DNA of 64,000 bases from Trichomonas vaginalis G3 (taxonomy: Eukaryota > Parabasalia > Trichomonadida > Trichomonadidae). Of the stretch, positions 35,301 through 44,629 are shown piece by piece (the first letter of the stretch is position 1; the number at the start of each line of letters is the position of its first letter). A program made the translations under genes and the position numbers. The DNA lies in contig NC_067205.1 in assembly GCF_026262505.1 (NCBI RefSeq), positions 3,038,001 to 3,102,000 on the forward strand. The letters run 5' to 3'. Under the pieces are notes generated by a model. It saw nothing but the letters and a program-made list of their open reading frames with translations, was not told the origin of the DNA and ran no database searches.

Positions 35301-37116
35301 AAATGAAGCACTCGAAAGGGCCGATGACGAAAAGAAAGTCGAAGAAAGAGAATTTGAATCACTAGAAGAAGCAAAGAAAGAGGAAGAATCGAAATCATTT
35401 GGTGGCCTTTCTAATCTACTTGAGAAAGCAGTTGAAGAACCTAAACAAAATGAAGAAGATAGGAAAGAAGAAGAACCAAAAGCTGAAGAAAGAGAATTTG
35501 AATCACCAGAAGAAGAGAAACAACCAGAAGAACCAAAGAAAGAAGAAGAGGAGGGTAAAGAAGAACGAAAACCATTTGGTGGACTTTCTAATTTGTTACA
35601 GAAAGCAGTTGAAGAAGAAAAAACAACAGAAGAAGAAAAAGTTGACGAAAGAGAATTCACTGCTCCAGAAGAAGAAAAGAAGGAAGAAGAAAAGAAGGAA
35701 GAAGAAAAGAAGGAAGAAGAAAAGAAGGAAGAAGAAAAGAAGGAAGAAGAAAAGAAGGAAGAAGAAAAGAAGGAAGAAGAAAAGAAGGAAGAAGAAAAGA
35801 AGGAAGAAGAAAAGAAGGAAGAAGAACAGTCAAAGACTGAAGAATCTAAACCGTTTGGTGGACTATCTAATTTGTTACAGAAAGCAGTTGAAGAAGAACC
35901 TAAACAAGAGGAAGAAAAGAAGGAAGAGCCTGAAGTTGAAGAGAAAGAAGTCGAAACTCCAACAGAAGATAAACAACAAGAAGAACAAAAGAAAGAAGAA
36001 GAGAGTAAAGAAGAAGGAAAACCATTTGGTGGATTATCAGATCTCTTACAGCAAGCAACAGAAGAACATAAGCAAGAAGAAGAAGATAAAATTGATGAAA
36101 GAGAATTTGAAACTTCTCAATCAGCGGAAAACAAACTAGAAGAAAAACAAGAGGAAGAATCAAAGCAATCTGAAGAATCGAAACCATTTGGTGGACTATC
36201 TAATTTGTTACAGAAAGCAACAGAAGAGCATAAACAAGAGGAAGAACATGAATTGTCTGTTCATTCAGAAGAAGAGCAAATTGAAAAAAGGGAATTCAAA
36301 GCTCCTTCTGAAGAAGAAAAACCAAAGAATGAAGAAGATGATGAACATCAACTCTCTGAAGAACATGAGGCAGCAATACACGAAGGAGTTGACAATTTAG
36401 CAAAGAACACAGTCGATAGCATTATTTCATCAATTATTGGAAACTTTGATTCAGAGGAAAAACCATTTAATTCAGATCATATAACTCCACATGAATTGAC
36501 TGAAGAAGACGAAGCCGCGATTCATTCAACAGTTCAAGACTTAGCTGATGGAACAGTCCACTCAGTGCTCTCTTCAGTCATCACTGACGAAGATCCGAAA
36601 CAGACAGAATTAGACTACAAATCTCTTGTTCCTCAAAACGACGAAATAAAAGAAAGATCAGTTGAACAAATAAATGACGAAGAAGACTTTGATTCCGATG
36701 AAGGAATTGAAAACAAAGAAATAGCCAAAGAAACAGTGGAAAATATCGTAAACAATATTATCAATAACATTGAATCAAATGATGAAGAACCAGTTGTAAA
36801 AGAACGTTCTGTTGAAAATCAAAAAAGTAACGAAAAAGTTTCCGAAGAAGTGGCCAAAGAAGCAATAGATAACATAATTTCTCACATTATTGAGAATATT
36901 GATGAAGAAAAAACATCTTCTGATAAGAAATCATTAGAACCAGAAAAAGTTTCTGATGATGTACCAGATGTTCCTTCAGATGATGAAACAGAGCAAAATA
37001 CCGAAGAAGGAAAGCCACAAGAGGAACAAAACGAAAAAACTGAGGAAAACCATTCAGAAAAAGTCAATGTAATAGAAGGAGATATACCAGATATTGAGTC
37101 GGAACCAGACGAATAA
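32359..37116 (+). CDS. Giant Glu/Lys-rich protein with N-terminal CFAP97-like domain
   Basis: 1585 residues, intact. Residues ~5-75 (LEKHRSYKLHIHALKNAQP, then IDTTP and MKYYEDRRIKERAEKKRTDEENMKYI) follow the CFAP97/KIAA1430 domain found in ciliary proteins. Most of the rest is disordered and charged, with two pure EEEKK runs (~485-540 and ~1105-1155, 15-bp DNA repeats). Recurrent LSLTKEVNEAL and KPFGGLSNLLQKA modules appear throughout, and a PDFEDPDFLDPTESKKS block occurs twice. The last ~250 residues carry four amphipathic helices of a shared type (TVDSIISSIIGNF, TVHSVLSSVITD, TVENIVNNIINNI, AIDNIISHIIENI). A flagellar or cytoskeletal scaffold is the likely role. Confidence 0.6.
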   Translation: MHRKPPVLNEYLDILEKHRSYKLHIHALKNAQPLIDTTPAEPCPRMKYYEDRRIKERAEKKRTDEENMKYIRDIESRKTARGIKDNWLDDLNKEDKNTTTEEQQEMLRTLPTASSTQVVFGQNQDDEETINQMRMDNGMTVIDCVQKKPRKGTIPVCKPQIDPVKNRIKHIDHSNKPKEPDNQLRNSVRRKVLTNSDQDTNSNEIIQEPQPPQEQKQSPQHRHRARRHTRNQTPPQNNEESASEVFAEQPKRQNPRFRSINLVIDPSSITELNIEASPSSEPTTPPSANPRNKNLKESASDKSESQENATDKVKEEPKEDLSLAKIINDKFEQKPKEKHEKEEENQPKEEEKHEKEEQMHEVKEPEPKKETPPTSPRKLDFSGTFEGFSEPPTPRKDETSGIQIFDTLNESLEDKIIVPSLTEENQSERKEREFTVPQQQQQETQPPAPDFEDPDFLDPTESKKSMYFKSLNNLVIPSNLAPNEQKEEEEKKEEEKKEEEKKEEEKKEEEKKEEEKKEEEKKEEEKKEEEKKEEEKKEEEKPQHGLSLTDEINETLERNEEVTPSAEKKVEEEKPHEKEEEKQQEDLSLTKEVNEALEQNNDDKKVEEEKQPEESSLTKEVNEEEEQKEVCPPDFEDPDFLDPTESKKSMYFKSVNNLVIPSNLATNEHNEEEEKAEERDFVAPQTEQKKEETPSEEKPQDLSLTKEVNEALINAGEEKKDELEKTIKAEKKEEDDFESDEEKKEESLSLTKEVKEENKDDDFESDEEKKEESLSLTKEVKEENKDDDFESDEKPQENKEDEKPHQLSLENEIKETLEKKEEDDFESEPEEKKQIEEEKVIAAPQTEEKKGNDFEQEEKEEKKQELSIANEVKDTLKEYDFESSPEGEKQKEEEKKEEPDFEEDAFEIPSKHEEDNKPELSLTNEFKEALDEKKEEEKQKEDDFESAPEDEKPKEEEKKEIEDDFEPEEKKPESLSLSREVNEALERADDEKKVEEREFESLEEAKKEEESKSFGGLSNLLEKAVEEPKQNEEDRKEEEPKAEEREFESPEEEKQPEEPKKEEEEGKEERKPFGGLSNLLQKAVEEEKTTEEEKVDEREFTAPEEEKKEEEKKEEEKKEEEKKEEEKKEEEKKEEEKKEEEKKEEEKKEEEKKEEEQSKTEESKPFGGLSNLLQKAVEEEPKQEEEKKEEPEVEEKEVETPTEDKQQEEQKKEEESKEEGKPFGGLSDLLQQATEEHKQEEEDKIDEREFETSQSAENKLEEKQEEESKQSEESKPFGGLSNLLQKATEEHKQEEEHELSVHSEEEQIEKREFKAPSEEEKPKNEEDDEHQLSEEHEAAIHEGVDNLAKNTVDSIISSIIGNFDSEEKPFNSDHITPHELTEEDEAAIHSTVQDLADGTVHSVLSSVITDEDPKQTELDYKSLVPQNDEIKERSVEQINDEEDFDSDEGIENKEIAKETVENIVNNIINNIESNDEEPVVKERSVENQKSNEKVSEEVAKEAIDNIISHIIENIDEEKTSSDKKSLEPEKVSDDVPDVPSDDETEQNTEEGKPQEEQNEKTEENHSEKVNVIEGDIPDIESEPDE
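33811..33980 (+). repeat. 15-bp minisatellite encoding EEEKK
   Basis: About eleven copies of GAAGAAGAAAAGAAA with one A/G variant, in frame. A second, slightly different array (GAAGAAGAAAAGAAG) lies at about 35671-35826. Being multiples of three, length changes keep the reading frame. Confidence 0.9.
35671..35826 (+). repeat. Second 15-bp minisatellite encoding EEEKK
   Basis: About ten copies of GAAGAAGAAAAGAAG, all ending in G, in the same frame as the first array but with a fixed codon difference. The two arrays therefore homogenised separately. Confidence 0.9.
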
Positions 37117-37481
37117 GAAAAATCTACTTTACTTATTGCGTGAGAATTAAAATCTCACACTTTTATGTTTATAATTTAATTTATGGAATAAAAAAATCAA
37201 AAATACTTAAATTAAACGTTTTATGTGACAAGTACATCATTATTTCTTGTTTAAAAAGCATTAATTAACAGTCAAAATCTCAATTGTTTTTGGAAATCAT
37301 CAGTTTTGAACAAAATAGAGTTGAAAAACACTAATTAGTCTAGTACTCTGTTTCTTAAAAGACTAACGAGAAAAAAAAACGGAATTGTAAATTTGCCGAT
37401 GGAGAACGATAATCGACAATTGAAAATTGTAAATTTTTTTTCCTCAAAAAAAGTCACCTTAATTTCTTAAATAAGAGAAAG
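37117..37481. other. AT-rich intergenic region
   Basis: 365 bases between two same-strand host genes. AGTCACCTTAATTTC at about 37453-37467 holds a TCACCT initiator-like match 28 bases before the ATG. No other signal. Confidence 0.4.
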
Positions 37482-39215
37482 ATGTCACTCCGAATAGCAA
37501 ATGGTAAGATTCTATTCGGAACAGTGATGACAGCAATAACAAAAGTTGGAGCTGTTATCATAAATAATGATAATGAAAAAGATAATTGCCCAATTGTTTG
37601 GTATGACACACTAAAAGAGCAAGACTCAGAAATGGGAAATATTAAACCATGGCAAGTTGTAAATCGTTTACCAGGAATTAATTATATTTGTAGAAAAGCT
37701 CCGTTATTCCGTCTATTAACAAGAATGTCGCGCAAATTACCAGATATATACAATTTCTTTCCTAAAAGTTACGTTTTACCTCAAGAATATTCACAATTTC
37801 TAACAGATCGAAAAGATTCAAATAAAAAATACATTTATAAACCTGACAATGGATCCCTTGGCTGTGGAATTGTCATATTAAAACCAGATACCAAGTTCAA
37901 TTACCAAAATACAGCAGCTGTTATGCAAGAATTTGTTGAATCAGCTTTAATCAATAATACTAAATTCGATTTAAGAATTTATGCTCTAGTTGCATCTATA
38001 CGTCCTTTGCGTGTCTATGTTTACCGCGATGGAGTCGCCAGGTTCTGTTCTGCGACAAATTCATCAGATTCTGTATTCGGCCAAATAACGAACACTGCTG
38101 TGAATAGAACCAATCCGAATCATGTCTCAATTGAACAAATAACTAAGACTGTTACAGAAACTTTTCAAGAATTAGAAAAAGTTACAAATATTCAAAAATT
38201 ATGGGACAAAATCGACAGAATCATAGTCCTTACAATCATATCGTCACTAAAGATCCTCGAAGCAGCCGAAAAGAAGTACTGTCCTCCGTATCAATTCCAA
38301 AGATGTTTCCAATTACTCGGATTTGATATACTTATCAACAGCGATTACGAACCCAAGATCTTAGAAGTCAATTATAGACCTTCCCTTGCATCAGACATTC
38401 CAAAAGAAGCCATGTTAAAAATAGATATGTTATCTACCCTTCTTAAAATCGTTACCCCACCAGTTTCTCATATAGAAAAACTCAATACATCGACAAAGGC
38501 GCAGCTCGAAGCTCAGTTCATGCCTAAAAAGACACCTCCCGACATTATCCAAGATACCATTCGTCAATCCCAAGGAATTTCACATTACGATTGCATTTAC
38601 CCTACATCAAATAGCGAGCAAATGACAGAATACAAGAAAGCTATGGAGACAACAGCCACATTAAGTTCGACTATCGATGTTCGCGGAAACATTCCATTTA
38701 TGGATGTCATGGACAATTCCAAGAAGCAAGATAAGCAACAGCAATCGCAGCTCCAAGCGAAATCAATGGCAGCAGCCAGCATTATTGAAAAAACACCTCT
38801 TTCACTGAAAAATTTGATAGAGAAGAAAGTGGAAGAGAAACAATCTCCAAAAAATGCAGAAAGCAAATCCACACTTCCATCTTCAAGACAAGAGAAAAAA
38901 CCAGTACAGATGAGATCGACAGCAAGTTTAAAATCTTTTCCACAACAAAACAATACAAAACTGCATCAAACTCTGTCGACAAAATCTATATCTCCCTCAG
39001 GAAACAACACAAGGCCAACGTCGAAACTGTCGACAGGGAGGGAGAAGCCTCCACCGGTTGTGACGACGCAGCAGAAGAAAAGAATGGTAACAGTGAAACC
39101 CTTGCAGAAAGCGAATACTCTCTCGAAGAAACAGATCATCTCTCCAATGGATATTGGGAAGATGCAACATCATCTTGTTTCCCATCATGTTGGTCCTACG
39201 ACCAGATGGGTTTAA
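37482..39215 (+). CDS. Tubulin tyrosine ligase-like enzyme (TTLL family)
   Basis: 577 residues. The ATP-grasp core spans ~55-325: NRLPGINYICRKAPLFRLL, YIYKPDNGSLGCGIVIL (the ATP-binding K-P-x5-G-x-GI loop), FDLRIYALV, and late FQLLGFDILINSDYEPKILEVNYRPSL (metal and product site; family E-V-N-x-x-PS). These enzymes add Glu, Gly or Tyr to tubulin tails, and the long form with a basic tail suggests a glutamylase. The last ~230 residues are disordered, Ser/Lys/Gln-rich. Trichomonads have four to five flagella and an axostyle that carry such marks. Intact. Confidence 0.88.
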   Translation: MSLRIANGKILFGTVMTAITKVGAVIINNDNEKDNCPIVWYDTLKEQDSEMGNIKPWQVVNRLPGINYICRKAPLFRLLTRMSRKLPDIYNFFPKSYVLPQEYSQFLTDRKDSNKKYIYKPDNGSLGCGIVILKPDTKFNYQNTAAVMQEFVESALINNTKFDLRIYALVASIRPLRVYVYRDGVARFCSATNSSDSVFGQITNTAVNRTNPNHVSIEQITKTVTETFQELEKVTNIQKLWDKIDRIIVLTIISSLKILEAAEKKYCPPYQFQRCFQLLGFDILINSDYEPKILEVNYRPSLASDIPKEAMLKIDMLSTLLKIVTPPVSHIEKLNTSTKAQLEAQFMPKKTPPDIIQDTIRQSQGISHYDCIYPTSNSEQMTEYKKAMETTATLSSTIDVRGNIPFMDVMDNSKKQDKQQQSQLQAKSMAAASIIEKTPLSLKNLIEKKVEEKQSPKNAESKSTLPSSRQEKKPVQMRSTASLKSFPQQNNTKLHQTLSTKSISPSGNNTRPTSKLSTGREKPPPVVTTQQKKRMVTVKPLQKANTLSKKQIISPMDIGKMQHHLVSHHVGPTTRWV

Positions 39216-39328
39216 TTAGAAATTTCTATTTATTTGTTTTGTAGAAAAAATAATTATTTCATTTCTCTGAATAACAATAATATTATTTAAGCTTTAATAT
39301 GCTTTTTTTTAAAGATGTCGTTTTGGGG

Positions 39329-39334
39329 AATACT
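39329..39334 (+). repeat. Target site duplication AATACT, left copy of element 2
   Basis: AATACT directly precedes the AGTAGTAGGG terminus and is repeated exactly at 58398-58403 after the other end. Six bases is the Polinton rule. Confidence 0.95.
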
Positions 39335-39680
39335 AGTAGTAGGGTATGACGGGTTTAGTGACCTTTTTTGTAAACGTAAGAATTCATACAATATCGAGCG
39401 ATTTTGTATCATTTTTTTAACATATGAAGTAAAAAAATGTATGATTCTTACGGTTTTTATTCTTACGTTTTTGAATAAATCAAGATTTAAAAAATTTTCA
39501 AAATTGTAAGACATTTACACTCAACCCATACATAATGAAATAAAAAAAATTTTTAAAAATAAATCATTAAAAAATTAACATTAATTTTAAAATAATTTAT
39601 TTTTTATCTTTTATAAAAGAAGCTATATATAGATGATGTCAGATATTCCGCGATTAATTAATTATTTTTGAAGAACTGAA
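39335..39680 (+). repeat. Left terminal inverted repeat of element 2
   Basis: Matches the reverse complement of about 58051-58397 with a handful of differences in A/T runs. Begins AGTAGTAGGGTATGACGGG and ends near TTTTTGAAGAACTGAA. Confidence 0.93.
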
Positions 39681-39858
39681 TGGGTTAAACTTCAATTTAA
39701 AAATGAAGATTGTGAATTATTAAATCTAGTATATACGAGAGAGTAAAAGATTCACTACCATAATGAAATAAAAAATAAAAAATTTTTAAAAAATAAACTT
39801 CTTACGAAAAATTAAAACTTAGTTATGTTTATTATTTTATTTTTTTATTTTGTATGAA

Positions 39859-40971
39859 ATGAGCGTCAAAACTAACGACGTGAAAAAATTAGGATTCACA
39901 AACGAGGAAATAGAGGATATATTAGAAGAGGTAGGTTATGCAGTTAACAAATATTATTTAAGAAATTGTCAAAAATTTGCCGAGTTATTAAATGATTTAG
40001 ATTATGATGGAAAAATGAATAAAGATGATGTTATAAATTTCTTATATCCCACATCTGAAGAAGAAAAACCTAAAGAACCTGATGTTTTCCCTGAATATTA
40101 TGAAGAACGGATTAAAGATGATGAATACAATGAAATTGAAATTGAAAGACTGGAAAAAATAAGAGATGAAATAGATGAAAAAATTAAGGAATTAAGAGAA
40201 GTTGAAAAATATAATGAAAATGAAGTAGAGGGTTTAATGAATATCCCAGCTTCAGAATCGGAAGTACAGAAATCTCATGAAGAAAGATATAAAAATTATG
40301 TCTCAGAATCAACACAAAATTTATTAGATGGTGAAATAGACGAAACACTTTCAGAAGAAGGTACTAAATTTATTCGTAAACATAAGTTACAATTTATTGA
40401 TAATGAAGAATACCCCTGTATCCTACTTTCACCACCTTTAGATTCTGAGAAATTCAAAAAAGCTCTTAAAAACGTGACATATGCAACTAATACGATTAAG
40501 AAAGAAGATCATGATATTTACACAAATTATTATTTAAATAAATGCATAGGTGTTGATAAAGTTTTTGATTTATTAGATAAAATATCAAAAGAAACCATTG
40601 GAACATATAAAATTTTATGTGATTGTGGTTTCATTATTGAAGATACCAATAATGTTTCATATGAAAGAACAGCACCGAAGGAAGATGAAGTGGAAAGGTC
40701 TATACCATTCGTTATTAAGAATATAAAAGATATGAAAACTTATAAACATTATATTTATTCATTTATTTCAGAAAAAATGGAAGCAACCCATAAAACATCT
40801 TCTCATCATTTTATAGCTATTCATACATTCCTTTTCAAAGTTGTGAAATTAAATAAGACAGGAATTAGATTTAATGTGTCAGGGTACACATTCTTGAGTA
40901 AATTAAAATGTATTCGTCACGTCGCAGATGATAAAAATTTATGTGTTCTTAATTCATTTTATGGGCTTTAA
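39859..40971 (+). CDS. Polinton protein upstream of the polymerase, possible OTU-like end
   Basis: 370 residues from the ATG at 39859 (MSVKTNDVKKLGFTNEEIED). The first ~130 residues are acidic helix (ERLEKIRDEIDEKIKELREV), followed by an alpha/beta region and a C-terminal basic part. The final stretch DDKNLCVLNSFYG resembles the catalytic Cys region of OTU-type cysteine proteases (D-x3-C), which some Polinton polymerase genes carry at the N-terminus; this is weak. It heads the plus-strand replication block and its ATG follows a T-rich leader. Confidence 0.5.
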   Translation: MSVKTNDVKKLGFTNEEIEDILEEVGYAVNKYYLRNCQKFAELLNDLDYDGKMNKDDVINFLYPTSEEEKPKEPDVFPEYYEERIKDDEYNEIEIERLEKIRDEIDEKIKELREVEKYNENEVEGLMNIPASESEVQKSHEERYKNYVSESTQNLLDGEIDETLSEEGTKFIRKHKLQFIDNEEYPCILLSPPLDSEKFKKALKNVTYATNTIKKEDHDIYTNYYLNKCIGVDKVFDLLDKISKETIGTYKILCDCGFIIEDTNNVSYERTAPKEDEVERSIPFVIKNIKDMKTYKHYIYSFISEKMEATHKTSSHHFIAIHTFLFKVVKLNKTGIRFNVSGYTFLSKLKCIRHVADDKNLCVLNSFYGL

Positions 40972-41020
40972 AAAATAAACTTTATTTTTATTTATTTTTT
41001 AATTTTTTATTCTTACATAA

Positions 41021-41668
41021 ATGAACAAAAACGGAACAGCTAAAATGAATGATAATCAAATAAGAGCAGAAGGTAGAAGGTTATTTAAACGCTTCTATAA
41101 CATTCCTGATGGTGTTAATCCTAAAACTCGTAGAAGCTATTTAAATGAAGCAATAGATGCATATGAAGGGTTTGACATTTCATCAGAAAGTGAGAGATTA
41201 GCGAGAATGTTAAATGTTAATATTGATTTCTATTATTGTGATCCTCAACCAGAAGACGTGGACATAAATAAGGTAGACTTTCCATTAGTGGAATCAATAA
41301 TGATAGATCCAGAATTTGAAACAGTAAATATTTTATTAACACAAAGTCCATGTGGAAAACTTCACGCTGACAGAATAACAGACGTTGAAGCACTCACCGG
41401 CTATAAAGTTTGTCCATATTGTAAAGAAGAAGTTTATTCTATCCGTGATGATCCAGAAAGGAAAAACCAAAGAAGATTTTTAAAGCATTGTGAGAAATGT
41501 AAAGAAAATAATGGAAGATTAATTCAAGACGTTCAATTGCAAAAGACCCAGCAACCATATGCACCACATATTACGAAACAGAAGATATATCAGTGGTTAT
41601 TAGCTCATAATTGCAGAAATATTATAAACCGACACGATATTATATTACTTTTGACTTTGAAACATTAG
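41021..41668 (+). CDS. Polinton protein with Cys/His zinc-binding cluster
   Basis: 215 residues. The middle (SERLARMLNVNIDFYYCDPQ) is alpha/beta. It is followed by TGYKVCPYCKEEVY and RRFLKHCEKCKENN, a CxxC...HCxxC cluster that should bind zinc. Protein-primed polymerases of Polintons often carry such a finger ahead of their exonuclease domain, and the polymerase coding sequence begins at the end of this frame. The last residues past ~195 are doubtful. Confidence 0.5.
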   Translation: MNKNGTAKMNDNQIRAEGRRLFKRFYNIPDGVNPKTRRSYLNEAIDAYEGFDISSESERLARMLNVNIDFYYCDPQPEDVDINKVDFPLVESIMIDPEFETVNILLTQSPCGKLHADRITDVEALTGYKVCPYCKEEVYSIRDDPERKNQRRFLKHCEKCKENNGRLIQDVQLQKTQQPYAPHITKQKIYQWLLAHNCRNIINRHDIILLLTLKH

Positions 41669-44482
41669 AGACTAAAGAAGAATTACAACTTTCTGAGTGT
41701 GCAACTTTGAACGCTTACTTAAAACCATTCATGGTATCATCAACGGTTAAATTAAATGATAAAACATATACGAGGAATTTTTGTTTAACTTCGAGTGATT
41801 CTTTTATTTCTGATTGGATTGAGTTTTTATTTTCAACCTGTTCATTAGTTGTTGAATCAAATATTGAACAATATGAAGAATTATTGAAGCCGCAAACGGT
41901 GGGGACTTTGTCCCATACATTAAATGAAAAACAGAAGGAAGCATTTAAAGAACTTCTAGATGAGGAATTCAATAAAGTGAATATCATAGGTTTTAATTCG
42001 GGAAAGTTTGATTTAAATTTAATTCTTCGTGATTTAAACACTGCAAAATGGAAAATAAAATCAATGCTGGGTTCATCTTCACAATTTAAGCAAATCATTG
42101 TAAAGAAAACAAACGTTCCATATGAATTGAGATTTATTGACATCAGAAATTATATAGCGGGTGGGACATTAGACCAATTCACTCGTAATTTCGGAAACAA
42201 TAAATCACGTGTTAAATCCTTTTTCCCATATCAATTCATCACGTGGGAAAATTACGAAGAAGAATTATATAAAGTGGAACCATTCACGAAAGATTCATTT
42301 TATTCAGCATTAACTCAAGAAACTATATCAGATAGTGATTATCAAATATATCTCAATGATGCTAAAAACTTTAAGAATAGATTAGAATATTTTATTCATT
42401 ATTGCAATAAAGATGTTGAAATTATGATTGACCCAATCGATAAAATTATTGAAGAAACATTTGTTTATAAAATTGACATGCTTCATAATCTTTCTTTATC
42501 ATCGAATGCTTCAATGATTCGTTACGCTTTAGCATATAAAGACTTTAATCCTAATGAAAAATATCCTGAGGAAGAGATAGAATCAAGTTTTGAATTAACG
42601 AAAAAGTATTGGAAATATAAAATTGAATCATATAAGAAACAAGATGAAAAAGCAGAAAGAGATACTAAAAATAATGTTTCAATGGATGATTTTCAATACT
42701 ATCACGATTTAATCCTTTCATCTAAATGCAAAATGTGTGGTAAAGCGTTTACATATGCAAATAAACCAACATTAGATAGAATCGATAATGAAAAACCACA
42801 TACCAAAGAAAATTGTCAGTTAATGTGTTGTTATTGCAATGTCGTAAAATCAAATAAAGATGAAGATTCAACGTTTAAGAATCAATTTAAGAAATCACGC
42901 ATTAAAAAATAATTTACCAATGACTTTAGATTCAGTTGAAGCTTATCACATTCTCCGTAATGGAATTACTGTTGGTCTATCAAATGTTCAACATAGAGTA
43001 AATCTTAAAGGAATCACGCACATTAATAAACTTTCATATAGTCCAGAAACTAAAACTGTATCAAATGAGGACACTTCAACATCATGACTCATTTCGTTGG
43101 TGTTGATTTTAATTCATTATATCCTTCATCATTTTCATCTAATCCTCATGATTTCATTCAATATACTGACCATAAAATGTATATGCCGGGAAGATTGAAT
43201 GGTGTTATCATTTGTGATCCAGCAACAAAGAAAGCAAAAGCACTGGGAATAATTAAGAAGAAAAATACTTTATTCGTGGCTGAAGTAAAGGGTCACATTG
43301 ATGAAAAATACATTAATGATTACATAAACTTTTTACCGATAATAAGAAACTTAGATATTATCACAGATGAAAAACAATTGGCAGTTTTATGTATAATTAC
43401 ATGAAATCAAACAATTTACCAGTTGACCAGAAACAGAGGAAATTAACTCAGTTAGCATCAACACACAACCAATATCAACCATTTTCTTCTTATTATCTTT
43501 GGTATCTAATCGACAGATTTCATTTTATCATCGATGATATTCAATCAATTTTAACATTTACGAAAAACACTTGTTTTAATGAATTTGCGAACAAATTTAT
43601 GAACGAAAGACAAAAGGCTGAATTAGAAGGAAATAAAGGAAAAAGTTTATTTTGCAAGATTTCACTTAATGGATCATATGGTTACGATGCAATGAATACA
43701 CAAAATTACGCAAAGACTAAAATCATAAATGCACAGAAGGCACGCGTTGCATGTATGTCAAATAAGTTTAAAAACATAAGAGAAATAGGTGAGGATACAT
43801 ATCAAGTGATGCTTAAAGATAGATTTTATAGATGTGATACATGTTTACAAGAGGCATTCTTCACTTTAGATAACGCAAAATACTGGTATTTAGTTTTCAT
43901 TTATTATTTTATGTATAAATGCATGGATGTTAATCGTTTTCATTTCATTGAAGGTGATCCTGATTCATCTTATTGGGCAATCGCTGGCGACCCAAATCTT
44001 CCTAACACTCAAGCATTTCAAGCAATTGTTACCGATAAACAATTTTATGATAAAAACATTTTCAAATTCGCACCTTTTGATTTCTTCTGTTTTGATGAGA
44101 AATTTAAACCTAAATTAAAGAATAAAGCTGAAGAAAAAGCACATGAGAAGAAGTTATTGGGCTTAGCAATTGAGAAACAGGGTGATAACAGGTTGCTTTA
44201 TGTCCTAAGTGTTATACATCATTCAACGGTTCAATTGATGGAAGTGATTTTAAAAAGATTGCACAAAAAATGAAAGGTGTTAGTTTACGACAAAATAAAC
44301 AATTAACACCTAAAAATTATTTGGATATAATAAATGATAAAGTGATATTTGATGGTCAGAATATTAATTTACAACTTAAAAACAGGTCAATGACTCGCTT
44401 AACAATCGGTAAGACTGCATTAACAGGAGCACACACTAAGGCTGTATGTTGTGAAAATGGATGTTGTATGCCATTTATTTAA
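41611..44482 (+). pseudogene. Protein-primed B-family DNA polymerase region with internal HNH module
   Basis: About 2.9 kb of coding sequence with roughly four breaks. Exonuclease motifs come first: YITFDFETLE (Exo I), IIGFNSGKFDLNLI (Exo II), YCNKDVEIM (Exo III). An HNH module follows at about 42700-42860: KCKMCGKAF, TLDRIDNEKPHTKENC, MCCYCNVVKSNK. Palm motifs come last: VDFNSLYPSSF (A), SLNGSYGYDAMN (B), GDPDSSYWAI (C). This order marks a proofreading, protein-primed replicase of the Polinton type. The polymerase of element 1 (21094-23247) is very different and lacks the HNH module. Confidence 0.88.
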
Positions 44483-44629
44483 TACAATTTAAAATTTTAT
44501 TCTTAATGAAATGCCACAGAAGAGACAAAAGGAACCGTTAATGATGCGATTCAATATGTAAATAATGGTTTTGATACTATGATTCAAAGGGGCGGGCGCC
44601 CTTAAAACACTTATTTTATTTTTATATAA

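Noticed and set aside
39287-39514. Open frames on both strands within the left terminal repeat of element 2
   Set aside because: They recur in mirror image at the right repeat and cross the element boundary; no coding signature.
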